A DNA stretch of 64,000 nucleotides from CAWEHU01 sp963808965 (GTDB lineage Bacteria; Pseudomonadota; Alphaproteobacteria; Acetobacterales; Acetobacteraceae). Position 1 is the first letter of the stretch. Every line of letters begins with the position of its first letter. The notes below the pieces were generated by a model that made no database searches, was not told the origin of the DNA, and saw nothing but the letters and a program-made list of their open reading frames with translations. The translations under genes were made by a program, and so were the position numbers. The stretch is from contig CAWEHU010000013.1 of assembly GCA_963808965.1 (NCBI GenBank), positions 23,137 to 87,136 on the forward strand, given 5' to 3'. Below, in pieces: positions 26,991 to 35,910 of the stretch.

Positions 26991-27875
26991 TCACGCGCCA
27001 AGCGCGAACGCGTCGCGGAAATCGAAGCGCACCGGCTTCGTTGCTTCGATCATGCGGCGGAACAGGCCGAACTCGGTGCGGTATTTGATCTGGCCGATGG
27101 CCAGTGCGCCGATTCCGAGCGCTTTCGTTCCAGGCAGCGTGGCTTTGTCCGCCATCACGTCCAGCCCCTCCACGCCGGCGGGGGGGACGGCGTTCACGTC
27201 GGCGACTACGCGGAGACCGGACGCCTGACGCAGCTCGTCGGCGCTCAGGACCTGCACGCCTGCCCTCGCTGCGCAGAACGCGGCTTCGGCGTCCCGCAGC
27301 AGCGCGGCTTTCATCGCGCCGGTGCTCGCGTCCGCCGAACGCACGTTCACGCCGAAGCGCTTGCCGATCTCATCGGCGGCACGCGCCACGCGCTCCGGTC
27401 CGTCATGCCCGGCCAGCACCACTTGCGCGCCTTCCAATGCGGCGATCACGCCGGATGCGAAGCCGACCACACCCGTCGCCCCGAACACGACGACCTTCAG
27501 CCCGTCGAGGCCCCGCGCACCTTCGTCCCGCAGCAGCTTCTCGGTCCTGGCGACCATCGCCGCCGCCGTGGTGAAGGAACCGGACGGATCGGCGAAGAGC
27601 GAAATGACGAAGGGCGGCACCATCGCCTGCTTCGCCGCGTCCAGCATGTCGAGTGCCAGGATCGCGTCCTTGCCGCCGATGAACACGCCAGTTTTCACAC
27701 CGTCCTTCGGGGGGCGCGAAAAGATCGCATCCTGCACCAATCCCTGCACGTCCTGCCGCGCGACATCGCAATAGGGCAGCACCGCGTCGAAGCCGGCGTC
27801 CAACGCCATGTTCGCATCGAACGGGCTGACGTGCTTGAGCGGACTAAGCATGTGCAGGATGTGCTTGTCCGCCAT
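26991..27875 (-). CDS. mtdB: NAD(P)-dependent methylene-tetrahydromethanopterin dehydrogenase
   Basis: 294 residues, uninterrupted. MtdB oxidises methylene-H4MPT to methenyl-H4MPT with NAD(P). N-terminal catalytic region HILHMLSPLKHVSPFDANMALDAGFD; Rossmann motif VVFGATGVVGFASG; ADVNAVPPAGVEGLD and YRTEFGLFRRM conserved. ATG 27875. It stands between the beta-RFAP synthase and the ATP-grasp gene. Confidence 0.95.
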   Translation of the reverse strand: MADKHILHMLSPLKHVSPFDANMALDAGFDAVLPYCDVARQDVQGLVQDAIFSRPPKDGVKTGVFIGGKDAILALDMLDAAKQAMVPPFVISLFADPSGSFTTAAAMVARTEKLLRDEGARGLDGLKVVVFGATGVVGFASGVIAALEGAQVVLAGHDGPERVARAADEIGKRFGVNVRSADASTGAMKAALLRDAEAAFCAARAGVQVLSADELRQASGLRVVADVNAVPPAGVEGLDVMADKATLPGTKALGIGALAIGQIKYRTEFGLFRRMIEATKPVRFDFRDAFALGA

Positions 27876-27897
27876 GGCGCCCGTCTCCTTCTCCCTC

Positions 27898-28848
27898 TTA
27901 TCGGCCTGGCCGCATCATCACGGACGCTCCGCGATTCAGCGCCTTGCAGACGCTGATGTCCAGACCCCCGACCCGCTCGCGTAGCGAGGTCGCTATCCGC
28001 TCGGCTTCCGCCTCGCCGCGCAGGAAAGCGAAGCCGGACGGTCCCCACGAACTTTGGCCGATCCCGGTCGCTCCTGCCGCGCGTGCGTGATCGAGCGCGG
28101 CGGCGACGCGCGGGCTGGTGAAGCGCGCACCCTGCGCGGGCGCGAAATGGTCTCCGGCGATGGCTTGCACCTCCGTCACCGCGGCCCCGAACGTTTCGAG
28201 ATCGTCCTCGGCGAGCGCCGGTAACGCCTGCATCAGCACGAGCCTGCAAATGCGGGACGAAAGCCGGTCCGGAAGTGGCGCGAGCGCGGCGAAGGCCGCA
28301 ATCTCCTCCGGCCCGGACAGCCCCTCATGAGCAGGGTCTTGCAGCAGCAGGATGCGCCAGTCATCCGGCACGGCCAAGCGGGAGAGCAGCGGTGGCGCAC
28401 GCTCGCCCCCGCGCCCGCCGTCAACGACGAAGCCGCCTTGCTGGAACAGAAAGATGCCGATGCCCGAGCGATGGCCCCGCCCCAGCACCCGCGCATCCTC
28501 GCCGGGGTTCGCAGGCAATCCGTGCAGGCGGCGCAGGGCGGCGGCGATCCCGAGCGCGAGTTGCGTGCCCGATCCGAGTCCAGCATGCGCGCGGGATCGA
28601 GGACAGGACTGTCAGCGCGTGGCCGCCCCTGATGCCGAGATGCGCGGCGATAGCGGCGAGATAGGCGGCGGCGCGCGGGCTTCGGCGCCCTGCACGCGGT
28701 CTCGTTCGCGCGGCTGAGCCGGAGACGCGTTTCGGGCCTGTCGAGGGCATAGTCCGATGCTGCCGAACCGACGCCCGAGCGTGAAGCTGAGGTCGAGGAA
28801 GCCCAGGTGCAGCCGCGCGGTACACGCGACCTCGACGGCTTCATCCAT
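27898..28848 (-). pseudogene. beta-ribofuranosylaminobenzene 5'-phosphate synthase, several frameshifts
   Basis: First committed enzyme of H4MPT synthesis, GHMP-kinase-like fold, joins 4-aminobenzoate (or hydroxybenzoate) to PRPP. Pieces in order: MDEAVEVACTARLHLGFLDLSF..FGSIGL from ATG 28848; YALDRPETRLRLSRANE in a second frame; LAAIAAHLGIRGGHALTVLSSIP in another; then PANPGEDARVLGRGHRSGIGIFLFQQGGFVVDGG to the stop at 27898. At least three indels are needed. The RLHLGFLDL and GRGHRSGIGIFLF motifs define the family. Confidence 0.85.
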
Positions 28849-28961
28849 CGCGAGAGGATCGCCAGGCCGGCGGGCGGATGCCCGGCGGGTTCCGCGTTGC
28901 CTGGAGCATGATTTATGATCCACACTCGGTTGGCCGAGCGCAACCCCAGGGAGGCAAGCGC

Positions 28962-29345
28962 ATGACCGAGCGGCAGCCGGAGCACGCCTATTCCGAGCCC
29001 GAGATCGAAGCCCATCTGAAGCAGCATCTGCCGCATTGGCGATTGGAGCGCGGCTGGATCCGGCGCACCTATCGCACGCACGGTTGGAAAGGCACGCTGA
29101 TGGTCATCAACGCGGTCGGACATCTGGCCGAAGCCGCGTGGCACCATCCCGATATCACCGCCTCCTACGCCTGGGTGGAGGTTCGCCTCATGACGCACAC
29201 CGCGAAGGGAATAACCGACAAGGATTATCAGCTCGCCGCGAAGATCGAGGAGGTAATTCAATGGCAGCCGGGCAAAGAGGGCGGCGCACTGGAAGGCACG
29301 CCAGCTAAGGACCCGCGCTTCGCCTACATCAAGTACGACGATTGA
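28962..29345 (+). CDS. 4a-hydroxytetrahydrobiopterin dehydratase (PCD/DCoH-like)
   Basis: 127 residues; ATG 28962 is preceded by GGGAGG (28949-28954). Pterin carbinolamine dehydratase signature: ITDKDYQLAAKIEEV at the C terminus and HLAEAAWHHPDITASYAWVEVRLMTH with the active-site His-His-Pro. In methylotrophs this protein sits in the H4MPT cluster and is thought to act on pterin intermediates. It is coupled to fhcB by TTGA. Confidence 0.88.
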   Translation: MTERQPEHAYSEPEIEAHLKQHLPHWRLERGWIRRTYRTHGWKGTLMVINAVGHLAEAAWHHPDITASYAWVEVRLMTHTAKGITDKDYQLAAKIEEVIQWQPGKEGGALEGTPAKDPRFAYIKYDD

Positions 29346-30433
29346 GCGACGCGGTTTCCGTCCGGGGTCGGCCTGCCTCGCTGGACGAAGGAGTAAGCGA
29401 AGCCGCGGCGATCCTCCGCCGCAGCCGTTGCGCGGTTATCGCCGGTGCCGGCACTGATGTGGCGGGGGCGGAGGCGGCGGTCTCGCTCGCCCGGGCCGTG
29501 GATGGCGTGTTCGATCACCTGCACGCCGACGGGGTGCTGCGCGATCTTGAAGTGATGGGCCAGGCGGGATGGATCGTCACGACGCCCTCGCAGGCGTGCG
29601 CGCGGGCGGATCTTGTTCTGCTGGTCGGATCAGGATTGGACTCGGCTTGGCCGGGCTTCGTCGCGCGGCTTCGGCTGAATGGGCCGCCGCCGCTGCACCC
29701 GGACCGCTCGCGCCGAGTGATCCGGCTCTGTCCGGGAGAGGACGGGTTCGCGGGCGAGGCCGCCACCATCGGGGGAGAGCCGCGCGAGCTGCCGATCCTG
29801 CTTGGGGTCTTGCGTGCGCTTTGCGCCGGACGACCGCCGCGGGATGATGCGCCATTGCTGGGACAACTGAGAGACTGCGCACGCGCGCTCCAGGATGCGC
29901 GGTATGGAGTCGCGCTGTGGAGCGCCGAGCGACTCGATCCGCTCGCGATCGAGATGCTGTGCGGGCTCATCGACGATCTCAACGCGAGCACGCGCTTCGC
30001 CGGGCTGCCCGTGCCGGGGCCGGGGAACGCAATGGGTATCGCACAGGCGAGCGCATGGGCGAGCGGATTTCCGTTCCGGACTTCCTTCGCCCGGCAACAG
30101 CCCGCGCATGATTCCTGGCGCTTCGATGCGAGGCGCATGGTGGAGAGCGGGGAGGCGGACGCGGCGGTGTGGATCGCCGCTCTCGATCCCGCTGCGCCAC
30201 CCTGGCGGCGGGCGCTTCCCACGATCGCGCTGGTTGCGCGCGATACCAGTTTTGCGTCATCGCCGGAGGTGCTTATCACCGTCGGCCGGCCGGGTCTCGA
30301 CCATCCGGCCGTCCTGTTCGAGCAGGATCTCGGCGGGCTTGTGGCCAAGCAAGCGGCGGCAGCCAGCGCCGTACCCACGGTGGCGCACGTCGTGGGGCGG
30401 ATCATTGAGGCGCTGGGAGCCGATCCGTGCTGA
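29342..30433 (+). CDS. fhcB: formyltransferase/hydrolase complex subunit B (FmdB-like)
   Basis: 363 residues from TTG 29342, overlapping the previous stop (TTGA). It is homologous to the molybdopterin-type subunit B of formylmethanofuran dehydrogenase but shorter and without obvious iron-sulfur cysteines, as expected for the bacterial hydrolase complex. Recognisable stretches: AVIAGAGTDVAGAEAAVSLARAV, GQAGWIVTTPSQA, FAGLPVPGPGNAMGIAQASAW. It precedes fhcA with seven bases of overlap. Confidence 0.92.
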   Translation: MSDAVSVRGRPASLDEGVSEAAAILRRSRCAVIAGAGTDVAGAEAAVSLARAVDGVFDHLHADGVLRDLEVMGQAGWIVTTPSQACARADLVLLVGSGLDSAWPGFVARLRLNGPPPLHPDRSRRVIRLCPGEDGFAGEAATIGGEPRELPILLGVLRALCAGRPPRDDAPLLGQLRDCARALQDARYGVALWSAERLDPLAIEMLCGLIDDLNASTRFAGLPVPGPGNAMGIAQASAWASGFPFRTSFARQQPAHDSWRFDARRMVESGEADAAVWIAALDPAAPPWRRALPTIALVARDTSFASSPEVLITVGRPGLDHPAVLFEQDLGGLVAKQAAAASAVPTVAHVVGRIIEALGADPC

Positions 30434-32042
30434 CCGTGCTACGGGGCGGGCGGATCATCGACCCGACCGAAGGCCGCGACGAACAAGGCGACCTCTGGTT
30501 CGAGAATGACCGTATCGTCCCGCCGCCAGCGGACGGTCGGAGGCCTGACACGGAGCACGATGTTTCCGGTGCCGTCGTGCTGGCGGGCGGGATCGACATC
30601 CATTCGCATATCGCGGGCACCAACGTGAACACGGCCCGTCTGCTCCTGCCGGAGCTACGCGCCGGCGGCGCATTGGAGGCCGTGCCGGTGGTAGAGGAGA
30701 TCGGCCGGCTTTACATTGCCATGGGTTTTACCACGGTGGTCGAGCCCGCCATCACGCCGCACAATGCGTTGCAGGCTCATCTGGAGCTCGCGCAAATCCC
30801 GTTCATCGACACCGCGATCCTGACGGTTCTCGGCAACGAGGACTATCTGCTGGAGCTGCTGCGAATCGAAAGAGAGCGCGTCTGCGATCGCCGACTACGC
30901 CGGGCGGATGCTCGCGGGCAGCAAGGGGCTTGGACTGAAAGTTATCAACGCGGGTGGCTCCGCGGCCTTCAAGGAGAACGCGCGCAGCTTCGGGCTCGAT
31001 GACGTCGTACCGCAATACGGCGTCAGCTCTCGTGCCATCGTGCGCGCGGTGCAGGAAGCCCGGGCCATTCTAGGCGTCCCGCATCCGGTGCATCTCCACT
31101 GCAACAATCTGGGGATTCCCGGCAACGTCGAGACCGCGCTCGCCACGATCGACCAGCTCGGCGACTTGCCGCTGCATCTCGCGCATCTGCAATTTTACGC
31201 CTACGGCACCGAGGGAGCGCGCGGCTTCTCCTCGGCCGCCCCTCGTCTTGCGGAGGCCGTCAAGGCGAACCCAAATGTTACCGCCGATGTCGGGCAGGTG
31301 ATGTTTGGGCAAACGGTCACGATCTCATGCGACTTGATCCGCCAGTTCAACGGCCGCGCGCAGGCGCATCCCCGGAAATCCGTCATCATGGACGGTGACG
31401 GCAACGGCGGCGGCGTGGTGCCGTACCGGTATCGCCGCACCAGTTTCTTCAATGCGGTGCAATGGGCGGCGGGGCTCGAGCTGTTTCTGCTCATCGACGA
31501 TCCGTGGCGGCTCTTCTTCACGACGGACCACCCGAACGGCGCGCCGTTCACCGCATACCCGGATTTGTTTGCTCTGCTGATGAGCCGCGCGCTGCGTGAG
31601 CAGTGGATCGGGACGGTTCCGGCGGATGCGATGCAGGTTTGCGTCCTGCCTTCCCTTGCGAGGGAATATACGTGGCCCGAGATCGCGACCATGACGCGAG
31701 CCGCACCGGCCCGCCTGCTCGGGCTCGCGGATCGCGGCCATCTCGCACCGGGCGGACGCGCCGACATCGCGGTGTACCGGCCCGCAGCCCGACCTTGCCG
31801 CGACGTTCCGCCACGCGGCGTTGGTGTTCAAGGATGGACGGCTCGTCGTCCGTGACGGGCGGGCGATCGAGCGGGTCCTGGGCCGTGCGCTCGCGATCGA
31901 GCCGGGATTCGACGCGGCGGCCGACCGGCGGCTCGCGGGGTGGTACGATCGGCTCTACGGAATCCCGCATACCGCCTTCGATGTGCCTGCGGACGCCACC
32001 GGCCGCGCCCTGCCGTTCGAGACGGTGCCATGCCGGGGTTGA
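30427..32042 (+). CDS. fhcA: formyltransferase/hydrolase complex subunit A, two frameshifts
   Basis: Amidohydrolase-type subunit that releases formate from formyl-methanofuran analogue. GTG 30427; metal motif GIDIHSHIAG. Frame slips near 30883 (deleting one T joins ERERV to AIADYAGRMLAGSKGLGLKVIN) and near 31782 (deleting one C gives YRPQPDLAATFRHAALVFKDGR). Between them are HLHCNNLGIPGNVETALATI, GQTVTIS and FFTTDHPNGAPF. With both bases removed the protein is full length and ends at 32042, overlapping fhcD by 13 bases. Confidence 0.92.
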
Positions 32043-32938
32043 TCAGGAACGGCGTCGCAGTCGACGACACTTTCGCCGAGGCGTTCGACATGCGGGCGAC
32101 CGCGCTGGTGCTTACGGCCGGCACGTCGCACTGGGCGCGGCAGGCGGCCGTGACGATGACGGGGTTTGCCACCTCAATCATCGGCTGCGGCGTTGAAGCG
32201 GCGATCGATGGAGAGGTGGCCGAGAACGAGACCCCGGATGGCCGTCCGGGCGTGCGCGTCCTGCTATTCGCCGCCTCGACGGGCGAGTTGCAGAAACAGT
32301 TGCTGGCGCGCGTCGGCCAATGCGTTCTCACCTGCCACGATACGGCCTGCTACGCGGGACTCGAAGGCTCGGAGCCGCTTCGGCTTGGCGACGGACTGCG
32401 CTATTTCGGCGACGGCTGGCAAATCTCGAAGCGGCTCGCCGGTCGTCGCTATTGGCGCATCCCGGTGATGGATGGCGAGTTCGTTTGCGAAAGCACGACG
32501 GGATTGACAAAGAGCGCGGTCGGCGGCGGCAACCTCATCCTCCTGGGCCGCAGCACTGAGGCCGCCCGGCGCGCGGCCGAAGCGGCGGTGGCGGCGATCG
32601 GTGGCGTCCCGCACGCGATCACGCCGTTTCCCGGCGGTATCGCCCGATCCGGCTCGAAGATCGGTTCGAAATACAAGGCGCTCATGGCATCGACGAACGA
32701 TGCGTTCTGCCCGACGCTGCGAGGAGTCGTGCAATCCGCGCTCGATCCGGACGTGGAGGCGGTGCTGGAAATCGTCATCGACGGCCTAAGCCACGGCGCA
32801 GTTGAGGCGGCGATGCGGGAGGGACTCGCAGCCGCGGTCGCGCTCGGGCCGGAGCAGGGGGCCGCGCGGATTACCGCCGGGAATTATGGCGGCAAGCTGG
32901 GCCGGCATCATTTCCACTTGTCGCAACTGCTGCCATGA
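32030..32938 (+). CDS. fhcD: formylmethanofuran:tetrahydromethanopterin N-formyltransferase
   Basis: 302 residues (Ftr). ATG 32030 (MPGLIRNGVAVDDTFAEAFDM) lies inside the end of fhcA. It transfers the formyl group from formyl-H4MPT to the methanofuran analogue for hydrolysis by FhcABC. Conserved: GFATSIIGCGVEA, PGVRVLLFAAS, VGGGNLILLG, GGIARSGSKIGSKYKALMASTND. Coupled to fhcC by ATGA. Confidence 0.95.
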   Translation: MPGLIRNGVAVDDTFAEAFDMRATALVLTAGTSHWARQAAVTMTGFATSIIGCGVEAAIDGEVAENETPDGRPGVRVLLFAASTGELQKQLLARVGQCVLTCHDTACYAGLEGSEPLRLGDGLRYFGDGWQISKRLAGRRYWRIPVMDGEFVCESTTGLTKSAVGGGNLILLGRSTEAARRAAEAAVAAIGGVPHAITPFPGGIARSGSKIGSKYKALMASTNDAFCPTLRGVVQSALDPDVEAVLEIVIDGLSHGAVEAAMREGLAAAVALGPEQGAARITAGNYGGKLGRHHFHLSQLLP

Positions 32939-33750
32939 CCGCGCTCCGCTTCGTGCTGCGGTTTCCACCTCCGATGCGGCTCGATCTGTCGCCGCTGATT
33001 CCGGAGCGCCTGGCCAGAATGGAGGCGAGCGCGATCGATCGGATCGAGCTCGGCTCGGCTCGGGCCAGCGTGCGCGTCGGCGACGTGTTCCGTTTGCAAA
33101 CGGGCGAGGCCTCGCGCGTGACGATCGAAGGCGGATCGGAACGGTTCGACTTTCTCGGTGCCGAAATGAGCAGCGGCGAAGTGCTGCTGGATGGAGAGGC
33201 GGGCTATGCGGCGGGCAGGAGGATGGCCGGCGGGCGGCTCGAAATCCGAGGTGACGCCGGCGGTTGGGCCGGATCGGGACTGCGCGGCGGGACGGTGGAG
33301 ATTTGGGGCGATGCGGGCGCGATGCTGGGGGCACCGTTCGCCGGGGAACGCGCCGGAATGGCCGGCGGCACGCTGATCGTGCGGGGAGGGGCAGGCGAGC
33401 GGGCGGGCGACCGGATGCGACGCGGCCTGATAATCATCGAAGGGGCGGCCGGTGTTTGCGTGGGAAGTCGAATGCTGGCCGGCACGCTGGTCGTGTGCGG
33501 GGCCGCTGGGGCCATGCCCGGCTACCTGATGCGGCGCGGCACCCTGTTACTCGGGCTCGCCGCCCCGTTGCCGACTTTCGTGCCGACCGGAAATGTCGCC
33601 GCTTCGTTCCGAGGGCTTCTGGCCGGTGCTCTCGCCCGGTTCAGTTGGCCGGCTGCCCAACTCGCGGCTACCGCCGCGGAGCGGTACCTTGGAGACGTGG
33701 CGACGCTTGGGAAAGGCGAGATGGTCCTGGGGACGACCGAGGCAGCCTGA
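32935..33750 (+). CDS. fhcC: formyltransferase/hydrolase complex subunit C (FmdC-like)
   Basis: 271 residues. The centre is a right-handed beta-helix built from glycine-rich repeats (GGRLEIRGDAGGWAG, GGTVEIWGDAGAMLG, GGTLIVRGGAGERAG, AGTLVVCGAAGAMPG), as in FmdC/GltS C-terminal domains. Last gene of the fhcBADC operon, ATG overlapping the fhcD stop. Confidence 0.94.
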   Translation: MTALRFVLRFPPPMRLDLSPLIPERLARMEASAIDRIELGSARASVRVGDVFRLQTGEASRVTIEGGSERFDFLGAEMSSGEVLLDGEAGYAAGRRMAGGRLEIRGDAGGWAGSGLRGGTVEIWGDAGAMLGAPFAGERAGMAGGTLIVRGGAGERAGDRMRRGLIIIEGAAGVCVGSRMLAGTLVVCGAAGAMPGYLMRRGTLLLGLAAPLPTFVPTGNVAASFRGLLAGALARFSWPAAQLAATAAERYLGDVATLGKGEMVLGTTEAA

Positions 33751-33843
33751 TCACGACACTTTTTGGCGAGAGCCCTGCCGGAAGCATCCGCCGCGCCTAT
33801 CGTTGAGGAGGCAACGACTTGGCGTTCCGGCCGGGAGGCGGCG

Positions 33844-34056
33844 ATGAACATGGTCGACCTGATCGTGATGGTCTGTTCGCTTGCCGCCCCGAGCGTCTGC
33901 CAGGAACGGCACATGCTGTTTGAATTGCACGGCTCTCTCTACACCTGCATGTGGGAGGCGCAGCCATTCCTGGCGCAGTGGATCGGCGATCACCCCGATC
34001 TGCGCATCGCGAGCTTTCGTTGCGACTGGCCGGAGCGGGAGGACCGGAACGGCTGA
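33844..34056 (+). CDS. small conserved hypothetical protein
   Basis: 70 residues; ATG 33844 follows GGGAGG at 33833-33838. Begins MNMVDLIVMVCSLAAPSVCQE and has WIGDHPDLRIASFRCDWPE near the end; three or four cysteines are spaced along it. It resembles short alphaproteobacterial hypothetical proteins I recognise by pattern, without known function. It stands alone after fhcC. Confidence 0.6.
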   Translation: MNMVDLIVMVCSLAAPSVCQERHMLFELHGSLYTCMWEAQPFLAQWIGDHPDLRIASFRCDWPEREDRNG

Positions 34057-34080
34057 GGAGGGAGGGAAGGCTGTCGCCAG

Positions 34081-35145
34081 TCAGCGCGAGTGCGTCCTGT
34101 GTACCAGTTGGTGGATGAAGCCGAGCTTCTTGATCACCGCGGGCGAGATGACGAAGGGGTAGGCGTCCGCTAGCCCCATGCTGCGGTTCAGGCTGTTCAT
34201 CGCGAAGGTGAGCGGCATCCAGGCATCCATGATCGTCTCGATATCCGGCGCGGCATGGGGGTCGAAATCGATCCTGGCTTCGAGCGCGCCCGTTTTGTCG
34301 GCGCGCGGATCGATCCGAAGGCCATAGGTGCTCGCCGTCTCCACCGTATCGATGATGTGGAGGTAGTGTGCCCAGGTTTCGGCGAAATCCTCCCAGGGGT
34401 GACTGGTCGCGTAGGCGCTGATGAAGTTCTCCGGCCAGTTCGCCGGGGCGCCTTCCGCGTAGTGCCTTTTCAGCGCCTCCCCGTAATCCTGGCTGTCGTC
34501 ACCGAAAATAGCTCGGCAAGCCTCGAGCTGCCCGCCATCCCGGACCAGCACATCCCAGAAATGATGTCCGACCTCATGCCGGAAATGACCGAGAAGGGTG
34601 CGGTAAGGCTCGCCCATCTCGGCGCGCATCTTCTCACGCTCGGCGTCGTCGGCCTCCTTCAGTGCAACGGTGATGACGCCGTTGTCGTGGCCGGTCAGCA
34701 CCTTGGGTCCCGTAGCGGCCGGCGGGTCTTCGAGGAAGTCGAACGCGAGTCCGTGCTCCGGGTCCTCCTGGCGCGTGACGAGCGGGAGGTTGAGGCGGAT
34801 CAGGGTGTAGAACAGCCGGTGCTTGGCCACTTCAAGCTTGCGCCACAGCTCCAGATTCTCGGGCTTCGAGAGGTCCGGGATCGTGCGGTTATGGCGACAG
34901 GCGGCGCAAAGCGCATCGCCGGAGTCCGCCGGCACGAGCCAGTTGCACGCGCCATGCTCGGCGTTGGCGCAGAGCCGGAAACGCCCTGTTTCCGAGGCCA
35001 GCGCCCGCCAGGCCTCGCCCTCCGGTTCCAGGGCGGAGAGCGTGCTCGTCTCCGGCAGATAGCCGAGCGTATGGCCGCACTTCTCGCACCTGTGGTTCTC
35101 GAAAAACAGCAGTTGGGCGCAGTGCTGGCAGGTGAAGAGCTTCAT
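34081..35145 (-). CDS. putative zinc-binding metallopeptidase with N-terminal zinc ribbon
   Basis: 354 residues. An N-terminal zinc ribbon (C6-x2-C9 and C20-x2-C23, then further cysteines at about 59-83) precedes a peptidase-like domain with H180-E181-x2-H184 (FRHEVGHHFWD) and a downstream ENFISAYATSHPWEDFAETWAHYL. It is of the DUF2248 type, predicted cytoplasmic, no signal peptide. It is the last minus-strand gene after the YcaO/TfuA set, 84 bases from the repeat protein; a role in that locus is inferred only from position, as this family is also common elsewhere. Confidence 0.85.
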   Translation of the reverse strand: MKLFTCQHCAQLLFFENHRCEKCGHTLGYLPETSTLSALEPEGEAWRALASETGRFRLCANAEHGACNWLVPADSGDALCAACRHNRTIPDLSKPENLELWRKLEVAKHRLFYTLIRLNLPLVTRQEDPEHGLAFDFLEDPPAATGPKVLTGHDNGVITVALKEADDAEREKMRAEMGEPYRTLLGHFRHEVGHHFWDVLVRDGGQLEACRAIFGDDSQDYGEALKRHYAEGAPANWPENFISAYATSHPWEDFAETWAHYLHIIDTVETASTYGLRIDPRADKTGALEARIDFDPHAAPDIETIMDAWMPLTFAMNSLNRSMGLADAYPFVISPAVIKKLGFIHQLVHRTHSR

Positions 35146-35229
35146 CGGCGGCGTGACCTATCGCGGAAAGCAACGTAACGCGCGAGAAGCCGGCAGTTGC
35201 GGCTCCTAATCGGGTTCGCGGCCAAGCGA

Positions 35230-35838
35230 TCAGAACCGGCGACGTGAGGGGGTGATCAGATTTCCGTCGCGGCCGACAAGATTGCCGTCCCGCCCAACGA
35301 GATTTCCATCGCGCCCGACAAGATCGGAGCGGCTGCTCATACCCCCGGTCATGTTGTTGTCGGCGTTGACCTCGTCGGCCAGCAGAACGTCGCTGAGCCA
35401 GCCGATCGTGATGTCGATCCGTACTGCGACATCGAGCTGATCCGCCGGCCACACGCGGACTTCTTTCGAGAACACCGCGTCCTTGAACTCGACGCCCATC
35501 TTGCTGAGCGTGATCGCGTCCTCATACCCGGCCACGACCTCCTCTCCCTCGCCGTAGACCAGGAATACGGCGGGGGTCGACATCTTGTAGTAATTGCCCT
35601 GGTAGCTGAACCCGTAGATGCGGGCGAGCTTCTTCTCTTTGTCCAGCTCACTCTCCTTGCCAGCCTGGTTACGGAGAGCGGCAATCAGCGGATTGCTCGA
35701 AAACTTGTTCAGACCGAGATCTTTGATCTCAAGGCCGCCGAAGAGCCTGCCGAATAGTCTCACGGTGGCAGGAGCGAATAGGCCTTCGCCCAAAGGATCG
35801 GCATCTTTCTTTCCGCCCGTGGTGTCGTCGGATGCCAT
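35230..35838 (-). CDS. unrecognised protein with C-terminal LVGRDGN repeats; candidate RiPP substrate
   Basis: 202 residues. Residues 1-165 look like a folded, charged domain with no signal peptide (ARIYGFSYQGNYYKMSTPAV, VRVWPADQLDVAVRIDITIGW). Residues 173-193 are three exact copies of LVGRDGN followed by LITPSRRRF. The three copies use different synonymous codons, so they are kept as protein repeats. I do not recognise a family. It lies between two metallopeptidases and downstream of YcaO and TfuA-like genes, which suggests a large leader with a repeated core; a structural or binding protein is the alternative. Confidence 0.75.
   Translation of the reverse strand: MASDDTTGGKKDADPLGEGLFAPATVRLFGRLFGGLEIKDLGLNKFSSNPLIAALRNQAGKESELDKEKKLARIYGFSYQGNYYKMSTPAVFLVYGEGEEVVAGYEDAITLSKMGVEFKDAVFSKEVRVWPADQLDVAVRIDITIGWLSDVLLADEVNADNNMTGGMSSRSDLVGRDGNLVGRDGNLVGRDGNLITPSRRRF
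35260..35322 (-). repeat. three tandem 21-base units encoding LVGRDGN
   Basis: Units 35302-35322, 35281-35301 and 35260-35280 (minus strand) each encode LVGRDGN. They differ at third codon positions (for example CTT GTC GGG versus CTC GTT GGG), so the protein repeat is conserved beyond recent DNA duplication. Confidence 0.9.
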
Positions 35839-35910
35839 GGTCGGCGTTCCTCCCTTTCACAACCACCTTGCTCGACGAAAGTTACAGCGACGGAAAGTCT
35901 CACGCCACTA

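Noticed and set aside
4881..32042. Programmed frameshifting in xox, pqq and H4MPT genes
   Set aside because: Sites lack shared slippery sequences, and orthologues of these families are single-frame; one-base insertion errors explain them better.
35230..35838. Repeat protein as a pqqA-like or lanthipeptide precursor
   Set aside because: No Cys or Ser/Thr-rich core and no PqqD-like partner in the island; only the YcaO/TfuA link supports a precursor role.
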